This document shows positions 24,807 through 33,545 of a stretch of DNA of 64,000 nucleotides, in pieces. The number at the start of each line of letters is the position of its first letter. Position 1 is the first letter of the stretch. The translations under genes were made by a program, and so were the position numbers. Origin of the DNA: Pseudomonas sp. FP198 (GTDB taxonomy: Bacteria; Pseudomonadota; Gammaproteobacteria; Pseudomonadales; Pseudomonadaceae); the NCBI RefSeq assembly GCF_030687895.1, contig NZ_CP117452.1, positions 3,303,501 through 3,367,500 of the forward strand, written 5' to 3'. The notes beneath the pieces were generated by a model, which worked only from the letters and a program-made list of their open reading frames with translations, did no database searches and was not told the DNA's origin.

Positions 24807-25229
24807 GTGATCGACCCTAGCACTGGCCAACCATATCTACCCACGCCTGCGTATTTTTTGGGATGTTTTGATATCTACGATCGGGAGGAGACACTAGGGG
24901 AAGAATTGGCAAAATTTGACCCTAACAACCCAACGGATCGAGAGATCCTAATCCTAAATTATTCGCTATCTAAGCGTTGGAAAATAACGCACAGACAAAA
25001 GTTTGCGCTGTACAAAAGCTTAGAGGAAGCATTGCAAGACGGTAGTTATGATTTTCAGGCTTTATTAGAACATGGCTGCCAGGAATACTCATCACTCCCC
25101 TGCGGATGGGACACAATGAATAATCCCAGGGCGTTTTTTGAAGATATATATAGATTGGCTACTACATTATGGGCAGACGATCTAAAAAAAGCAGAAACCG
25201 AGGACCAATCTACTTGGGATTACATATAA
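24807..25229 (+). CDS. Orphan immunity protein 5
   Basis: Intact gene of 140 aa with a GTG start, same family as immunity 1 and 2 (CFDIYDREETLGEELAKFDP, QKFALYKSLEEAL, PRAFFEDIYRLATTLWADDL, ED-x-STW). It is more diverged from copy 2 than the frameshifted copy is, so it is a separate allele. The 20 bases before the start (caattaaatag) resemble the 3' end of orphan tip 2 (caataaaatag), a trace of a deleted toxin. Confidence 0.72.
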   Translation: MIDPSTGQPYLPTPAYFLGCFDIYDREETLGEELAKFDPNNPTDREILILNYSLSKRWKITHRQKFALYKSLEEALQDGSYDFQALLEHGCQEYSSLPCGWDTMNNPRAFFEDIYRLATTLWADDLKKAETEDQSTWDYI

Positions 25230-25309
25230 TCGCTTATATTGCCGAGAGCGTTTCTTGCCGCCACTACAGGTTTTATTAACTGGCCGTTCCATCAAAAGAT
25301 TCGCCCTCC

Positions 25310-25439
25310 GTGGCGAGGGAGCTTGCTCCCGCTGGGTCGCGAAGCGGCCCCAAAACAGTCTATGGGATCAGCCAAACACACCTTGGTGCCGTTTAGAGGG
25401 GCTGCTACGCAGCCCAGCGGGAGCAAGCTCCCTCGCCAC
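25310..25439. repeat. REPIN, GTGGCGAGGG family (gagcttgctccc variant)
   Basis: Inverted REP pair between the end of the immunity array and the convergent OPT transporter gene; it takes up about half of that 267-bp gap. Confidence 0.87.
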
Positions 25440-25496
25440 GGGGGGTTGCAGGCACATGTTAAGTTGCACACTCATAGATCAAACTTTCATGCCTAC

Positions 25497-27233
25497 TCAC
25501 ATATTCCCAACCATCTCCCACAACGATGCCCCTACCCCGGTAATGCTCTCCCCCGCAATCAACCCCGCCGCCGCCGTAATGGCGAAGCGTTCGGTGAGGC
25601 TTGGCCAGCGGCAGCTCACCAGCCAGGTGAGCACGGCGCCGAGGGCCATCATCAGCGATACCGAGGCCGGCAGGACAAAGGCCAGGCCCAAGGCCGCCGT
25701 GCTTGGCAGGTAGCGGGCCCGATGGGCCGGCAGCAGGCTGTCGAGGATGCCCAGCAGCAAGCCGGCGATGGCGCCGATGAAAATCGCCCAGCGGATGCTG
25801 GCTGACAGTGAGTCCAGGCCATGGGTGAGGGTCTGCGCCACGGCTTTCCAGGTGGCGACCGCTGGGGCCGGCCACTCTTCGGTGAGCAGCATGGTCTGGG
25901 GGTCCGGAATCAGCGCCAGATAGGCCAGTACGCCGACGATGCTGCCGATGAAGATTCCCAGGGTCTGCGCCTGCAGTTGTTTGCGCGGCGTGGCGCCGAT
26001 CGCTCGGCCCACCTTGAAATCGTTCATCAAGTCTGTGCATTGCCCGGCCGAACCGCCGGCGGTATTGGCGCTCATCAGGTTGATCGGCACCTGGCCCGGG
26101 GCGACGATGCCAAAACTCAACTGGGACAGTTGCCCGATGGCACCGATAGGCGGAATGCCTGTGGCGCCGACTACCCGGGCCGCCACCGCCGCCAGGCAGA
26201 TGGCCAAGGGGATGGTCAGTAGCGCCATCCACGGATTGATGCCAAACAACAGCGCTTGCAGGCTCACCACCAGGATGATCGCCGATAGGAAACCGAGGGC
26301 GGGGCCGGCCTTGGGAACCACCCAGGTCGCCGCGCCGCTGGCCTTGGTGGAACCGTGCAAGTCCCACAAGCGAATCGCCAGGGAAGCCAGCGTCGAGCAG
26401 ACCATCAGGCTCACCCCCGGCCACAGCAGCCACTCCACCAGCACGGCAAATTGCGCTCCACTGCTACCGGGCGGTAACTGCACCAGGCCATTTTCCAGCA
26501 GCCACGGCGCCAACCCGCCCCACGCCAGTAGCGCGCCGAGCAGCAGGGTCAGGCCAACACGAATGCCGATGATGCCGCCGAACCCCACCAGCAACAACGA
26601 AGGGTCTGCGGTAAAGGTCAGGCGCTCCAGTTGGGCGCTCGGCGACCAGCGCGGGATGGCCCACCAAAAGGTATCGACCCACTTGGCGAGCCCGGACAGC
26701 AGCGCCGCGCCGAGCAGCACCTTCAGCCGCGTCGCGGCCTCCTGACCATGGTTGTAGATGTGCAGGAGGGTTTCCAGGGTCGCCATGCCTTCGGGGAACC
26801 TCAGCGCCTTGTCATTGAGCAATGACGGCCGCAGGTACCAGGCAATCCAGATGCCCAGGAAGCTCACCGAAAATACCCAGGCAATCATCGGCACCGCGTC
26901 CAGTTGCTGGCCGGTCAGCAAGGTGTACGCCGGAATGGGCGCGACCAGCCCGCCGGAGATGATCGACGCCGCTGCCGACGCCACGGTCTGGTTGATGTTG
27001 CTTTCGTGCAACGTCCACGGCAGCCCCGCTGCCGAGCGTTTGGCCAGGCCCTGCCAGATGCCGTAGCCGACCAGCAAGGCAATGATCGACATGTTGAATG
27101 ACCAGCCGATTTTTAATCCGGCATAGACATTGGAGGGCGTCAGGAGGATGCCAAGCACGATCCCCGTGATGACCGCGCGCGGACTGAATTCGCGTTCGAC
27201 GGGGAGGACATGCGGGCTGGAAATCTGGTCCAT
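25497..27233 (-). CDS. OPT family oligopeptide transporter
   Basis: Integral inner-membrane protein of 578 aa. It matches the OPT superfamily: an N-terminal helix pair with LGILLTPSNVYAGLKIGWSFN, HESNINQTVASAAASIISGG (about residues 76-95), and the conserved AGQCTDLMNDFKVG stretch after mid-protein. About 14 hydrophobic segments can be counted. The bacterial members move peptides or metal-chelate conjugates; the substrate here is unknown. It is a single gene, convergent with the Rhs array. Confidence 0.88.
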   Translation of the reverse strand: MDQISSPHVLPVEREFSPRAVITGIVLGILLTPSNVYAGLKIGWSFNMSIIALLVGYGIWQGLAKRSAAGLPWTLHESNINQTVASAAASIISGGLVAPIPAYTLLTGQQLDAVPMIAWVFSVSFLGIWIAWYLRPSLLNDKALRFPEGMATLETLLHIYNHGQEAATRLKVLLGAALLSGLAKWVDTFWWAIPRWSPSAQLERLTFTADPSLLLVGFGGIIGIRVGLTLLLGALLAWGGLAPWLLENGLVQLPPGSSGAQFAVLVEWLLWPGVSLMVCSTLASLAIRLWDLHGSTKASGAATWVVPKAGPALGFLSAIILVVSLQALLFGINPWMALLTIPLAICLAAVAARVVGATGIPPIGAIGQLSQLSFGIVAPGQVPINLMSANTAGGSAGQCTDLMNDFKVGRAIGATPRKQLQAQTLGIFIGSIVGVLAYLALIPDPQTMLLTEEWPAPAVATWKAVAQTLTHGLDSLSASIRWAIFIGAIAGLLLGILDSLLPAHRARYLPSTAALGLAFVLPASVSLMMALGAVLTWLVSCRWPSLTERFAITAAAGLIAGESITGVGASLWEMVGNM

Positions 27234-27464
27234 GCGAATTCCTTATCGGCAAAAAACATTCGGCTCAGCCGAGGCAACTACCTGACAAGTGAGTGCCGTA
27301 TCGACGCAAGGTTCACCGGCGATGATTCTGGCGACCACGGGATAGAGCGGTCAGCCCCGACAATCGAACGCTCTCCTCAAGCAGCCCCCCACCTGGCCGA
27401 TAACCTGTGTGACGACGGCCCTCAGGCCTCGCCAGGCTCTGCTGGTCGCATAGGGTGATGATCA

Positions 27465-28235
27465 ATGGCTTTGCAGCTTAACCGCTTACTGATGTTCGGC
27501 GTCCTGATGCTCCTGGTTGCGGGTGGGTCGGCGTTGGCCATCGCGGCTGAGCCGCCGCTGCGCATCGTCACGGAGGAATTGCCGCCCTACAACATGACGC
27601 AGGACGGACGCGTGACCGGCATGAGCACCGAGGTCGTCGAGGCCGTGCTCAAGGAGATCGGCGTCCAGGCGTCGATCCAGCCCATGCCTTGGGCCCGCGC
27701 ATACGAGTTGGCGCTCAACGAAAGCAATGTCCTGATCTATTCGATCGTCCGCACGCCCGCACGCGAAGCGCTTTTCCAGTGGATCGGCGCCATCGCCCCG
27801 ACCCAGTGGTACATCTACTCCCTGGCTGAGCGGCCAGTGAAGCTCAACTCCCTGGCCGATGCCCATGGGCACCAGATCGCGACCGTCAATCAGGACGTCG
27901 GCGAGCAATACCTGGTCTCGAAGGGATTCCGCATCGGCGAGGATCTGCAATCGAGCACCCGATACGAACACAACTACCGCAAGCTCAAGGTTGATCATGT
28001 GGAGTTGTGGATTTCCAACGAACTCAACGCGCTGTACCTGACTCGGCAAAATGGTGAAGACCCGGACAAAGTCCTCATCCGGTCATTGCCGCTGCCCGAA
28101 CTGAGCAGCGCCGACGGCTTGAACATGGCGTTCAGCCGTAACACGCCGGCGCAAACCGTCGAGAAATTCCGCGCCGGCCTGGAGGCCATTCGTCGCAACG
28201 GCGTCTACGATGCCATCGCGCGCAAGTGGTTATGA
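27465..28235 (+). CDS. Periplasmic solute-binding protein (SBP_bac_3-like)
   Basis: Secreted protein of 256 aa. A signal peptide ends near AIAAEPP (about residue 28). The mature part begins LRIVTEELPPYNMTQDG and has YELALNESNVLIYSIVRTPAR, as in PBPb-type binding domains. No ABC permease or ATPase gene follows. The next gene is a membrane-bound diguanylate cyclase starting 1 bp after the stop, and then a second binding protein, so it probably serves as a sensor or modulator of c-di-GMP synthesis rather than in transport. Confidence 0.85.
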   Translation: MALQLNRLLMFGVLMLLVAGGSALAIAAEPPLRIVTEELPPYNMTQDGRVTGMSTEVVEAVLKEIGVQASIQPMPWARAYELALNESNVLIYSIVRTPAREALFQWIGAIAPTQWYIYSLAERPVKLNSLADAHGHQIATVNQDVGEQYLVSKGFRIGEDLQSSTRYEHNYRKLKVDHVELWISNELNALYLTRQNGEDPDKVLIRSLPLPELSSADGLNMAFSRNTPAQTVEKFRAGLEAIRRNGVYDAIARKWL

Positions 28236-28236
28236 G

Positions 28237-29580
28237 ATGGACGGCAACTTCGCCCCGGCGCCCTTTCAACGACCACCGGCCAAGGCCCTTAGCTCCCTGG
28301 GGCGTCGACTGGTGCTCGCGACGCTGCTGTTCTGCCTGATTTTCACCGTGGCGATGGTGACATGGCGCACCTGGCTGGCCTGGGAAAGCAACCTGGCGGA
28401 GATGAATTCCGAGCTGGGGCTGATTGACCAGGTGTTCCAGGACACCCTGGCCCACGCCATCTGGGAAATGGATCGCGAGTCCCTGGACAAGCAGCTCAAC
28501 AGTGTCGCCAGTGCCGCGCCGGTCGGACGCGTGGTCCTGAATGTCCTGCGGCCCGGCCGCTCACCGGAAATCATCGAACTCAACCGCTATACCACCGGTA
28601 ACGCCGGCTCGGCACCGGTGTTGCAGCGCCAGCTCATCGCGCAACCCTATCTCGGCGCCCATGAAAAAGTCGGCGAGCTGATCATCGAGGGCGACAACCA
28701 ACTGCTCTGGAAGCGCCTGTGGGGCGAAGCGCGCACTATCGTCATCACGCAAATCATCCAATCGATGCTCCTGGCCGGGCTGGTCATGACCATGTTCAAC
28801 CGCCTGGTGACCATCCATGTGGTGCATATCGCCCGGCATTTGGGTGAGCTCGCTCCGCAGACGCTCAAGCGTCACCTCAAATTGCAGCGCTCGGTCAACC
28901 GCCAGGACGAACTGAGCCTGCTCGAAACCCAGGTCAACGAACTGCAGGACAATCTCCACGCGCACCTGGAGCGCCAGCGTTCGGACGAACTGGCGATCGC
29001 CGCCAGCCGCGATCAACTGGTCGAACTGGTCGAGGCGCGCACGGCGGAACTCAAGGCCGCCAACCAGGCCCTCGAAGCCTTGTCCCGCCACGACGCCTTG
29101 ACCGGCCTGGCCAACCGTCGCCACTTCGACGAACTGAAGGAAGTCGAATTCCGCCGCGCCATGCGTCATAGGACGCCGCTGGCGGTGCTCATGTGCGACG
29201 TGGATTTTTTCAAGATCTACAACGACACCTACGGCCACATGAACGGCGACCTGTGCCTGCAACAGATAGCCGAAACCCTGCGTGACGTGTTCGGGCGCTC
29301 CGGCGAGCTGACCGCACGGGTGGGTGGCGAAGAGTTCGTCGTCGTGCTCCCCAACATCGACGCGCAGCAGGCCTGCGAGGCGGCCGAGAGGCTGCGCGCC
29401 GCCCTGGCCGAACGCAAGCTGCCCCACAGCGGCTCATCGGTCTCGCCCTTCGTCACCCTGAGCATCGGCGTCGCCGAGCTGGACCCCGAGACCATGGATC
29501 ATTTCGACCCACTGATGCAACGCGCCGACCAGGCGCTGTACCGGGCCAAGCACCAGGGACGCAACCGCGTCTCCCTCTGA
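28237..29580 (+). CDS. Membrane diguanylate cyclase (GGDEF)
   Basis: Protein of 447 aa making c-di-GMP. TM1 is at about residues 25-45. A periplasmic domain of roughly 115 residues follows, then TM2 at about 165-185, a HAMP-like/coiled-coil linker (ELVEARTAELKAANQALEALS), and the GGDEF domain from DALTGLANRRHFDE. The active site is intact (RVGGEEFVVVLPN, about residue 370; DVDFFKIYNDTYGH). The inhibitory I-site position reads RSGE instead of RxxD, so product inhibition may be weakened. The ATG at 28237 is preferred to one at 28210 that overlaps the previous gene. Confidence 0.93.
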   Translation: MDGNFAPAPFQRPPAKALSSLGRRLVLATLLFCLIFTVAMVTWRTWLAWESNLAEMNSELGLIDQVFQDTLAHAIWEMDRESLDKQLNSVASAAPVGRVVLNVLRPGRSPEIIELNRYTTGNAGSAPVLQRQLIAQPYLGAHEKVGELIIEGDNQLLWKRLWGEARTIVITQIIQSMLLAGLVMTMFNRLVTIHVVHIARHLGELAPQTLKRHLKLQRSVNRQDELSLLETQVNELQDNLHAHLERQRSDELAIAASRDQLVELVEARTAELKAANQALEALSRHDALTGLANRRHFDELKEVEFRRAMRHRTPLAVLMCDVDFFKIYNDTYGHMNGDLCLQQIAETLRDVFGRSGELTARVGGEEFVVVLPNIDAQQACEAAERLRAALAERKLPHSGSSVSPFVTLSIGVAELDPETMDHFDPLMQRADQALYRAKHQGRNRVSL

Positions 29581-29601
29581 ATCGTCAACGTCGAGGTCTG
29601 T

Positions 29602-30336
29602 ATGCGCCACTCTCTGCTGCTCTGCTCCTGCGTACTCCTGGCCTTGATCAGTCTCAAGGGTCAGGCCGAAACCATCGAGGTCGTGACCGAGGACTCACTG
29701 TACGCGTATCTGCGCGATGACAAACTCGTCGGCCCCGGTATCCACATCGCGTCCGACACGCTGCAACAGGCCAACCTCAACGATTTCCGCATGGCCCTGT
29801 ATCCGTGGGCGCGGGCTTATGAGATGGCCTTGCGCGAGCCCAACGTGCTGATTTTCCCGCTCGATCGCACCCCGGCCCGGGAACAGCTGTTCAAGTGGGT
29901 CGGTGAAATTCATCGTTCCACCAGCCGGCTCTACAAGCTGCGAGACGCCGACCCCATCACTGTCCGCAACCTTGAAGAGGCCAAGCAGTACAGCATCGGC
30001 GTGATACGCAATGACGCCAAGCAGATCTACCTGCAAGAACGTGGCTTCAGTCGTCTGGTCGTGTCGGCGAACAACCACGACAACTTCCAGAAACTGTTGA
30101 ACCGTCAGGTCCAACTGGTGCCGATGCCGGAGAACACGGCACGCCTGATGAGCCAGGATGCCCAGATGGATTTCAATCAGCTGGAGGAAGTCTATGCCCT
30201 CGGCGAACAGCCCCACCGGGTCTACCTGGCTTTCAGCCTGAGCACGCCGGACGAGACGGTCGCCCGTGCCCAGCGCGCGTTCGAAGCGCTCAAGGCGTCG
30301 GGCGAAGTCGAGCGGATCATGAAGGAGAAGCGTTGA
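29602..30336 (+). CDS. Second periplasmic solute-binding protein of the diguanylate cyclase operon
   Basis: Secreted protein of 244 aa with a signal peptide ending at GQAE (about residue 23). It is related to the binding protein at 27465 (YPWARAYEMALREPNVLIFPLDRTPAREQLFKWVG against MPWARAYELALNESNVLIYSIVRTPAREALFQWIG), so the two are paralogues flanking the cyclase. It lacks the LPPYN opening of classical PBPb proteins (EDSLYAYLRDDKL instead), so ligand specificity has diverged. Located 21 bp after the GGDEF gene. Confidence 0.83.
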   Translation: MRHSLLLCSCVLLALISLKGQAETIEVVTEDSLYAYLRDDKLVGPGIHIASDTLQQANLNDFRMALYPWARAYEMALREPNVLIFPLDRTPAREQLFKWVGEIHRSTSRLYKLRDADPITVRNLEEAKQYSIGVIRNDAKQIYLQERGFSRLVVSANNHDNFQKLLNRQVQLVPMPENTARLMSQDAQMDFNQLEEVYALGEQPHRVYLAFSLSTPDETVARAQRAFEALKASGEVERIMKEKR

Positions 30337-30401
30337 CGAGCGGCACCGGTCAGCGACGTTGAACTCTCGCATCGCAAATATCGTCTAGCCCACTAGATGC
30401 T

Positions 30402-30488
30402 GTGGGAGCGAGCCTGCTCGCGAAGACGGCTGCACATTCGACATCAATGTCGTCTGTCACACCGATTCGCGAGCAGGCTCGCTCCCAC
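30402..30488. repeat. REPIN, GTGGGAGCGAG family
   Basis: gtgggagcgagcctgctcg...ttcgcgagcaggctcgctcccac, an inverted pair of about 87 bp. Confidence 0.9.
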
Positions 30489-30524
30489 ATTCCTGGTTTC
30501 GGCTACAGCGATGGAGATGTATCG

Positions 30525-31055
30525 ATGAGCACACTGAACTCGGTATCGGAGTCCATTCAGACCCTGATGCTGGAACGCAACGATTGGGTACCCAACCACC
30601 CGCGCCTGCCGGTGATCATCTACCGTGGCGCAATAGCTACCCAGGCAGGTGATCTGGCCGCCCATCTGGAAGAGATGTTTCGCAGCAACGGCTGGCCGCC
30701 GCAATGGCGCTACGGGATCTACGATTTCCACCATTACCACACCGAGGGCCACGAAGTTCTGGGCGTCGCCAGTGGTCAGGCGCGCTTGATGATCGGCGGC
30801 CCCGATGGACAAGCGATCGACGTCCAGGCAGGCGACGTGTTGCTGCTACCTGCCGGCACCGGGCATTGCAACCTGGGTTCCAGCGAAGATTTCCTGGTCG
30901 TCGGAGCGTATCCACCGGGCCAGCAGGCCGACATCTGCCGCGAAGCGCCGAACGCGGCGCAACTGGCAAACATCGACGCGCTACCGTTTCCTGATCGGGA
31001 CCCGGTGCAGGGATCACCGGGGGCCGTCGGCCAATATTGGACCAAGCCCCGCTGA
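30525..31055 (+). CDS. Cupin domain protein (YjlB-like)
   Basis: Small cytoplasmic protein of 176 aa with one cupin barrel. The motif-1 region is FHHYHTEGHEVLGVASGQAR and the motif-2 region GDVLLLPAGTGHCNLGSSED, giving His/Glu/His metal ligands. It resembles the YjlB family of unknown function. The ATG at 30525 is preferred over one at 30402, which lies inside the REPIN. It stands alone, and its stop is 18 bp from the convergent GH13 gene. Confidence 0.8.
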   Translation: MSTLNSVSESIQTLMLERNDWVPNHPRLPVIIYRGAIATQAGDLAAHLEEMFRSNGWPPQWRYGIYDFHHYHTEGHEVLGVASGQARLMIGGPDGQAIDVQAGDVLLLPAGTGHCNLGSSEDFLVVGAYPPGQQADICREAPNAAQLANIDALPFPDRDPVQGSPGAVGQYWTKPR

Positions 31056-31072
31056 GCCTCTGCCGGGCCCGG

Positions 31073-33139
31073 CTAGATCATCGGCGAACTGCTCACCACC
31101 CGCAGCGCCAGCCCCTCGAACGCATCCAGGGTAATGGTGAAGTCACCCTCGGGCGTGAGATCCCCTTCGACCCGCTCGTTGATGATGTCCACCACCGGCC
31201 CCGGTGCGATACCGGGCAGGTGCAGGGTTTCGGTGATCGGCGTCGAACCGAAGTTCAGCGCGGTGATCTGCGTGCCTTTGCCGGCCGGCAGTTCGTGGAC
31301 CATGATCAACAGCCCCGGATGCTCGACGTCCGGGATGAGGATCTGGCGGCTCGCCGCGATGTCGTAGGCGCGGCGCGCGGACAGGATCCTGCGCAGTTGC
31401 GAGGCGAATGAATCCGGATCCTTCAACTGGCTCGGCAGGCTGCCATACAAGGTCTTTGGACGTGGCATCTGCCCGGCTGACAGCGGCGCTTCCGGGTTGA
31501 GGTCCACCAGGTCGTAGGCCCCCCGATGAATCCAGCGCGTGTCGCCGTCGCGCATCAGGTGCTCGACCTGTTCCGCCGGCAACGGCAACGCGCCCACCAG
31601 ATCCCAGCCAGACAAGGCGAACACGCCCGGTTGCATGGCGTTGAACATCACCAGAAGCAGATGCACTTGGCGAATCTGCTGGATATCGGCCGCTGTGATC
31701 GCGTCGAGGTCACGAATGCCCAGGGCGGCGGTGATGATGCTCGCCGTGGTGCACGAGACGCCGTTGGTGACGAATTTCAGATTGTAAGGCGCGTGCTCGC
31801 CGGACAGGCGTTCGTACATCTGCTCGCGGATGTGCTCGCGCAGGATGCTGCCGGGAAACGTCTGGCCTTGGTACAGGTAGGTGTCGTGGGCATGCAGGGT
31901 CCAGAAGTGCACCAGTTCCAGGGTCAGTTCATCGTGATTCTGCAAGGCGTGGATCAGCGAGCCCGGGTCGATGCCGAAGCTGTGCATCTGGCGCAGCATC
32001 AAGCGCAGGAATTCGGTGTCACCCATCAGCAAGGCGTGCTGGTAGGCCGGTCGGGTGATGAAGTCGTAAGACAGGTCCGCCCCGCCGTGGGACATGGCGG
32101 CAATGTCATCGAGGGTCAGGTTCAATTCCTGGAAGCTGAAACCGCCGGCCTTGCGAATCGCCCCGCCGAGCAACTGGTTGCCGGTGATCGATAGCGGATG
32201 GCTTTCCGACCAGGCGGTGCCATCGAGCTTGCGCTCCACGCCGAGGAATCCGTTGGCGTCCAGCCGGAGGATCTTCGCTCCCATGACATCAATGGCGTGC
32301 AGCGCATCGCCAATGATCATCTGCTGCGCGGCAAAGGTCGGGTCCAGCCAGTTCAGCGACGGCTGCCCTTCCTTGAAATAGTGCAGATAAACCCAACGCC
32401 GTGGCTTGCCGTCGACGCCCATGATGATCGGCGTCGCGCTCCAGTCGGTTTCCTTGACGCCAGGCTCGAAGAAAATCACCCGCTGCAACTGGCCGACGAT
32501 GTAGTGCTTGTCACGCAGGGCATCCACCTGCTGCGCGGTGAGGTTCTGGGCATCACGTCCCTCCCCGACCTCGGGCAGCAGCGGCCAGTCTTCCTCGCGG
32601 ATTTCCACCATGTGGTAGAGCCCCGGATAGTCCTCGTAAGCCATCTCCGCCAGGCGGAAATCGGCGCCCTTGCCGGTGTGGGACGGGATGACGTCGTCGA
32701 TGACCACCGCGTTGTGCGCAGCGGCCATGCGGGTCAGTGCCTGGAGCTGGGCGTCGGTGCCCAGTTCCGGGTCGATGTCGAAGCTGATACGGTCGAAATT
32801 GCCATCGATGGTTGGGGTGTAGTCAGTGTCGCGCAGGCCGCCGGATCTTTTCAGCGGACCGTTGTGAATGCCCTGGATGCCGATTTTCGACAAGGCGTGC
32901 CACAAGGTTTCGTCGCCCAACGCCTCGAGCACCGTGCCATTTTCCCGGGTAACGATGGAGGCTGGGTAGGCGGTAAACCACACTGAGGAAAGCGCTGAAG
33001 CATCACGGGGCCGGGTGTGCGCATAGGGCTGCTGCCACAAGCGTCCTTGCCCCGAATAGAGCTTGGCCCGCTGCCGCGCCGCGTGGAGCATCGATTGTTC
33101 GACCAGCCAGTCGACATGATTTTTCTCAGCCATCGTCAT
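31073..33139 (-). CDS. GH13 alpha-amylase superfamily enzyme (trehalose synthase-like, atypical)
   Basis: Protein of about 688 aa. GH13 signatures are visible: region I as [16 protein letters not shown], nucleophile Asp in [15 protein letters not shown], acid/base Glu in [12 protein letters not shown], and the third Asp in [12 protein letters not shown]. The C-terminus is a beta-sandwich-like domain. The N-terminus ([20 protein letters not shown]) differs from classical TreS, and the region I His context is PSH instead of PNH. It probably acts on maltose/trehalose-type glucosides in the cytoplasm; no signal peptide is seen. The ATG at 33139 has an AGGGA box five bases upstream; ATG 33133 is possible. 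Confidence 0.8.
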   Translation of the reverse strand: MTMAEKNHVDWLVEQSMLHAARQRAKLYSGQGRLWQQPYAHTRPRDASALSSVWFTAYPASIVTRENGTVLEALGDETLWHALSKIGIQGIHNGPLKRSGGLRDTDYTPTIDGNFDRISFDIDPELGTDAQLQALTRMAAAHNAVVIDDVIPSHTGKGADFRLAEMAYEDYPGLYHMVEIREEDWPLLPEVGEGRDAQNLTAQQVDALRDKHYIVGQLQRVIFFEPGVKETDWSATPIIMGVDGKPRRWVYLHYFKEGQPSLNWLDPTFAAQQMIIGDALHAIDVMGAKILRLDANGFLGVERKLDGTAWSESHPLSITGNQLLGGAIRKAGGFSFQELNLTLDDIAAMSHGGADLSYDFITRPAYQHALLMGDTEFLRLMLRQMHSFGIDPGSLIHALQNHDELTLELVHFWTLHAHDTYLYQGQTFPGSILREHIREQMYERLSGEHAPYNLKFVTNGVSCTTASIITAALGIRDLDAITAADIQQIRQVHLLLVMFNAMQPGVFALSGWDLVGALPLPAEQVEHLMRDGDTRWIHRGAYDLVDLNPEAPLSAGQMPRPKTLYGSLPSQLKDPDSFASQLRRILSARRAYDIAASRQILIPDVEHPGLLIMVHELPAGKGTQITALNFGSTPITETLHLPGIAPGPVVDIINERVEGDLTPEGDFTITLDAFEGLALRVVSSSPMI

Positions 33140-33280
33140 AAAAATCCCTGTCGTGAAGAAAAAACCGGACCGGCTGCCGACGTCAGCGGCGCCGCTCATT
33201 AGTCATATGAGGCTCTGGCCCGGTATTCGTTGCATTGAGGCACGAAGCGGTGGGTATGCGATGGGTGAACCCGAACCAAA

Positions 33281-33518
33281 GTGGGAGCGAGCCTGCTCGC
33301 GAAGGCGCCAGCCCAGACGCCTCAAAACTCGTGGCGAGGGAGCTTGCTCCCGCTCGGCTGCGCAGCAGTCGCAAACCGGCGAATGCGGTCTGCCTGAAAG
33401 ATTGCCGGGGCCCGCTTCGCAGGCCAGCGGGAGCAAGCTCCCTCGCCACGGGGATCTGCTCATGGCGGCTCGTGTTCACAGCCTGCGTTACTGCCTTCGC
33501 GAGCAGGCTCGCTCCCAC
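33281..33518. repeat. REPIN of the GTGGGAGCGAG family interrupted by another REPIN
   Basis: Outer inverted arms gtgggagcgagcctgctcg (33281-33304) and ttcgcgagcaggctcgctc (33496-33518) enclose a complete GTGGCGAGGG-family REPIN at 33331-33449. This accounts for most of the 406-bp gap between the GH13 gene and the lipase gene. Confidence 0.88.
33331..33449. repeat. Inner REPIN, GTGGCGAGGG family (gagcttgctccc variant)
   Basis: Inverted pair gtggcgagggagcttgctc...gagcaagctccctcgccac, nested inside the pair at 33281-33518. Confidence 0.88.
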
Positions 33519-33545
33519 AGGGGGATGAGCTGGTATGAAACAGAC

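Noticed and set aside
19334..25229. Rhs island as part of a type VI secretion cluster or prophage
   Set aside because: No tss, vgrG, PAAR, integrase or phage structural gene is seen in the window; delivery genes would have to be elsewhere.
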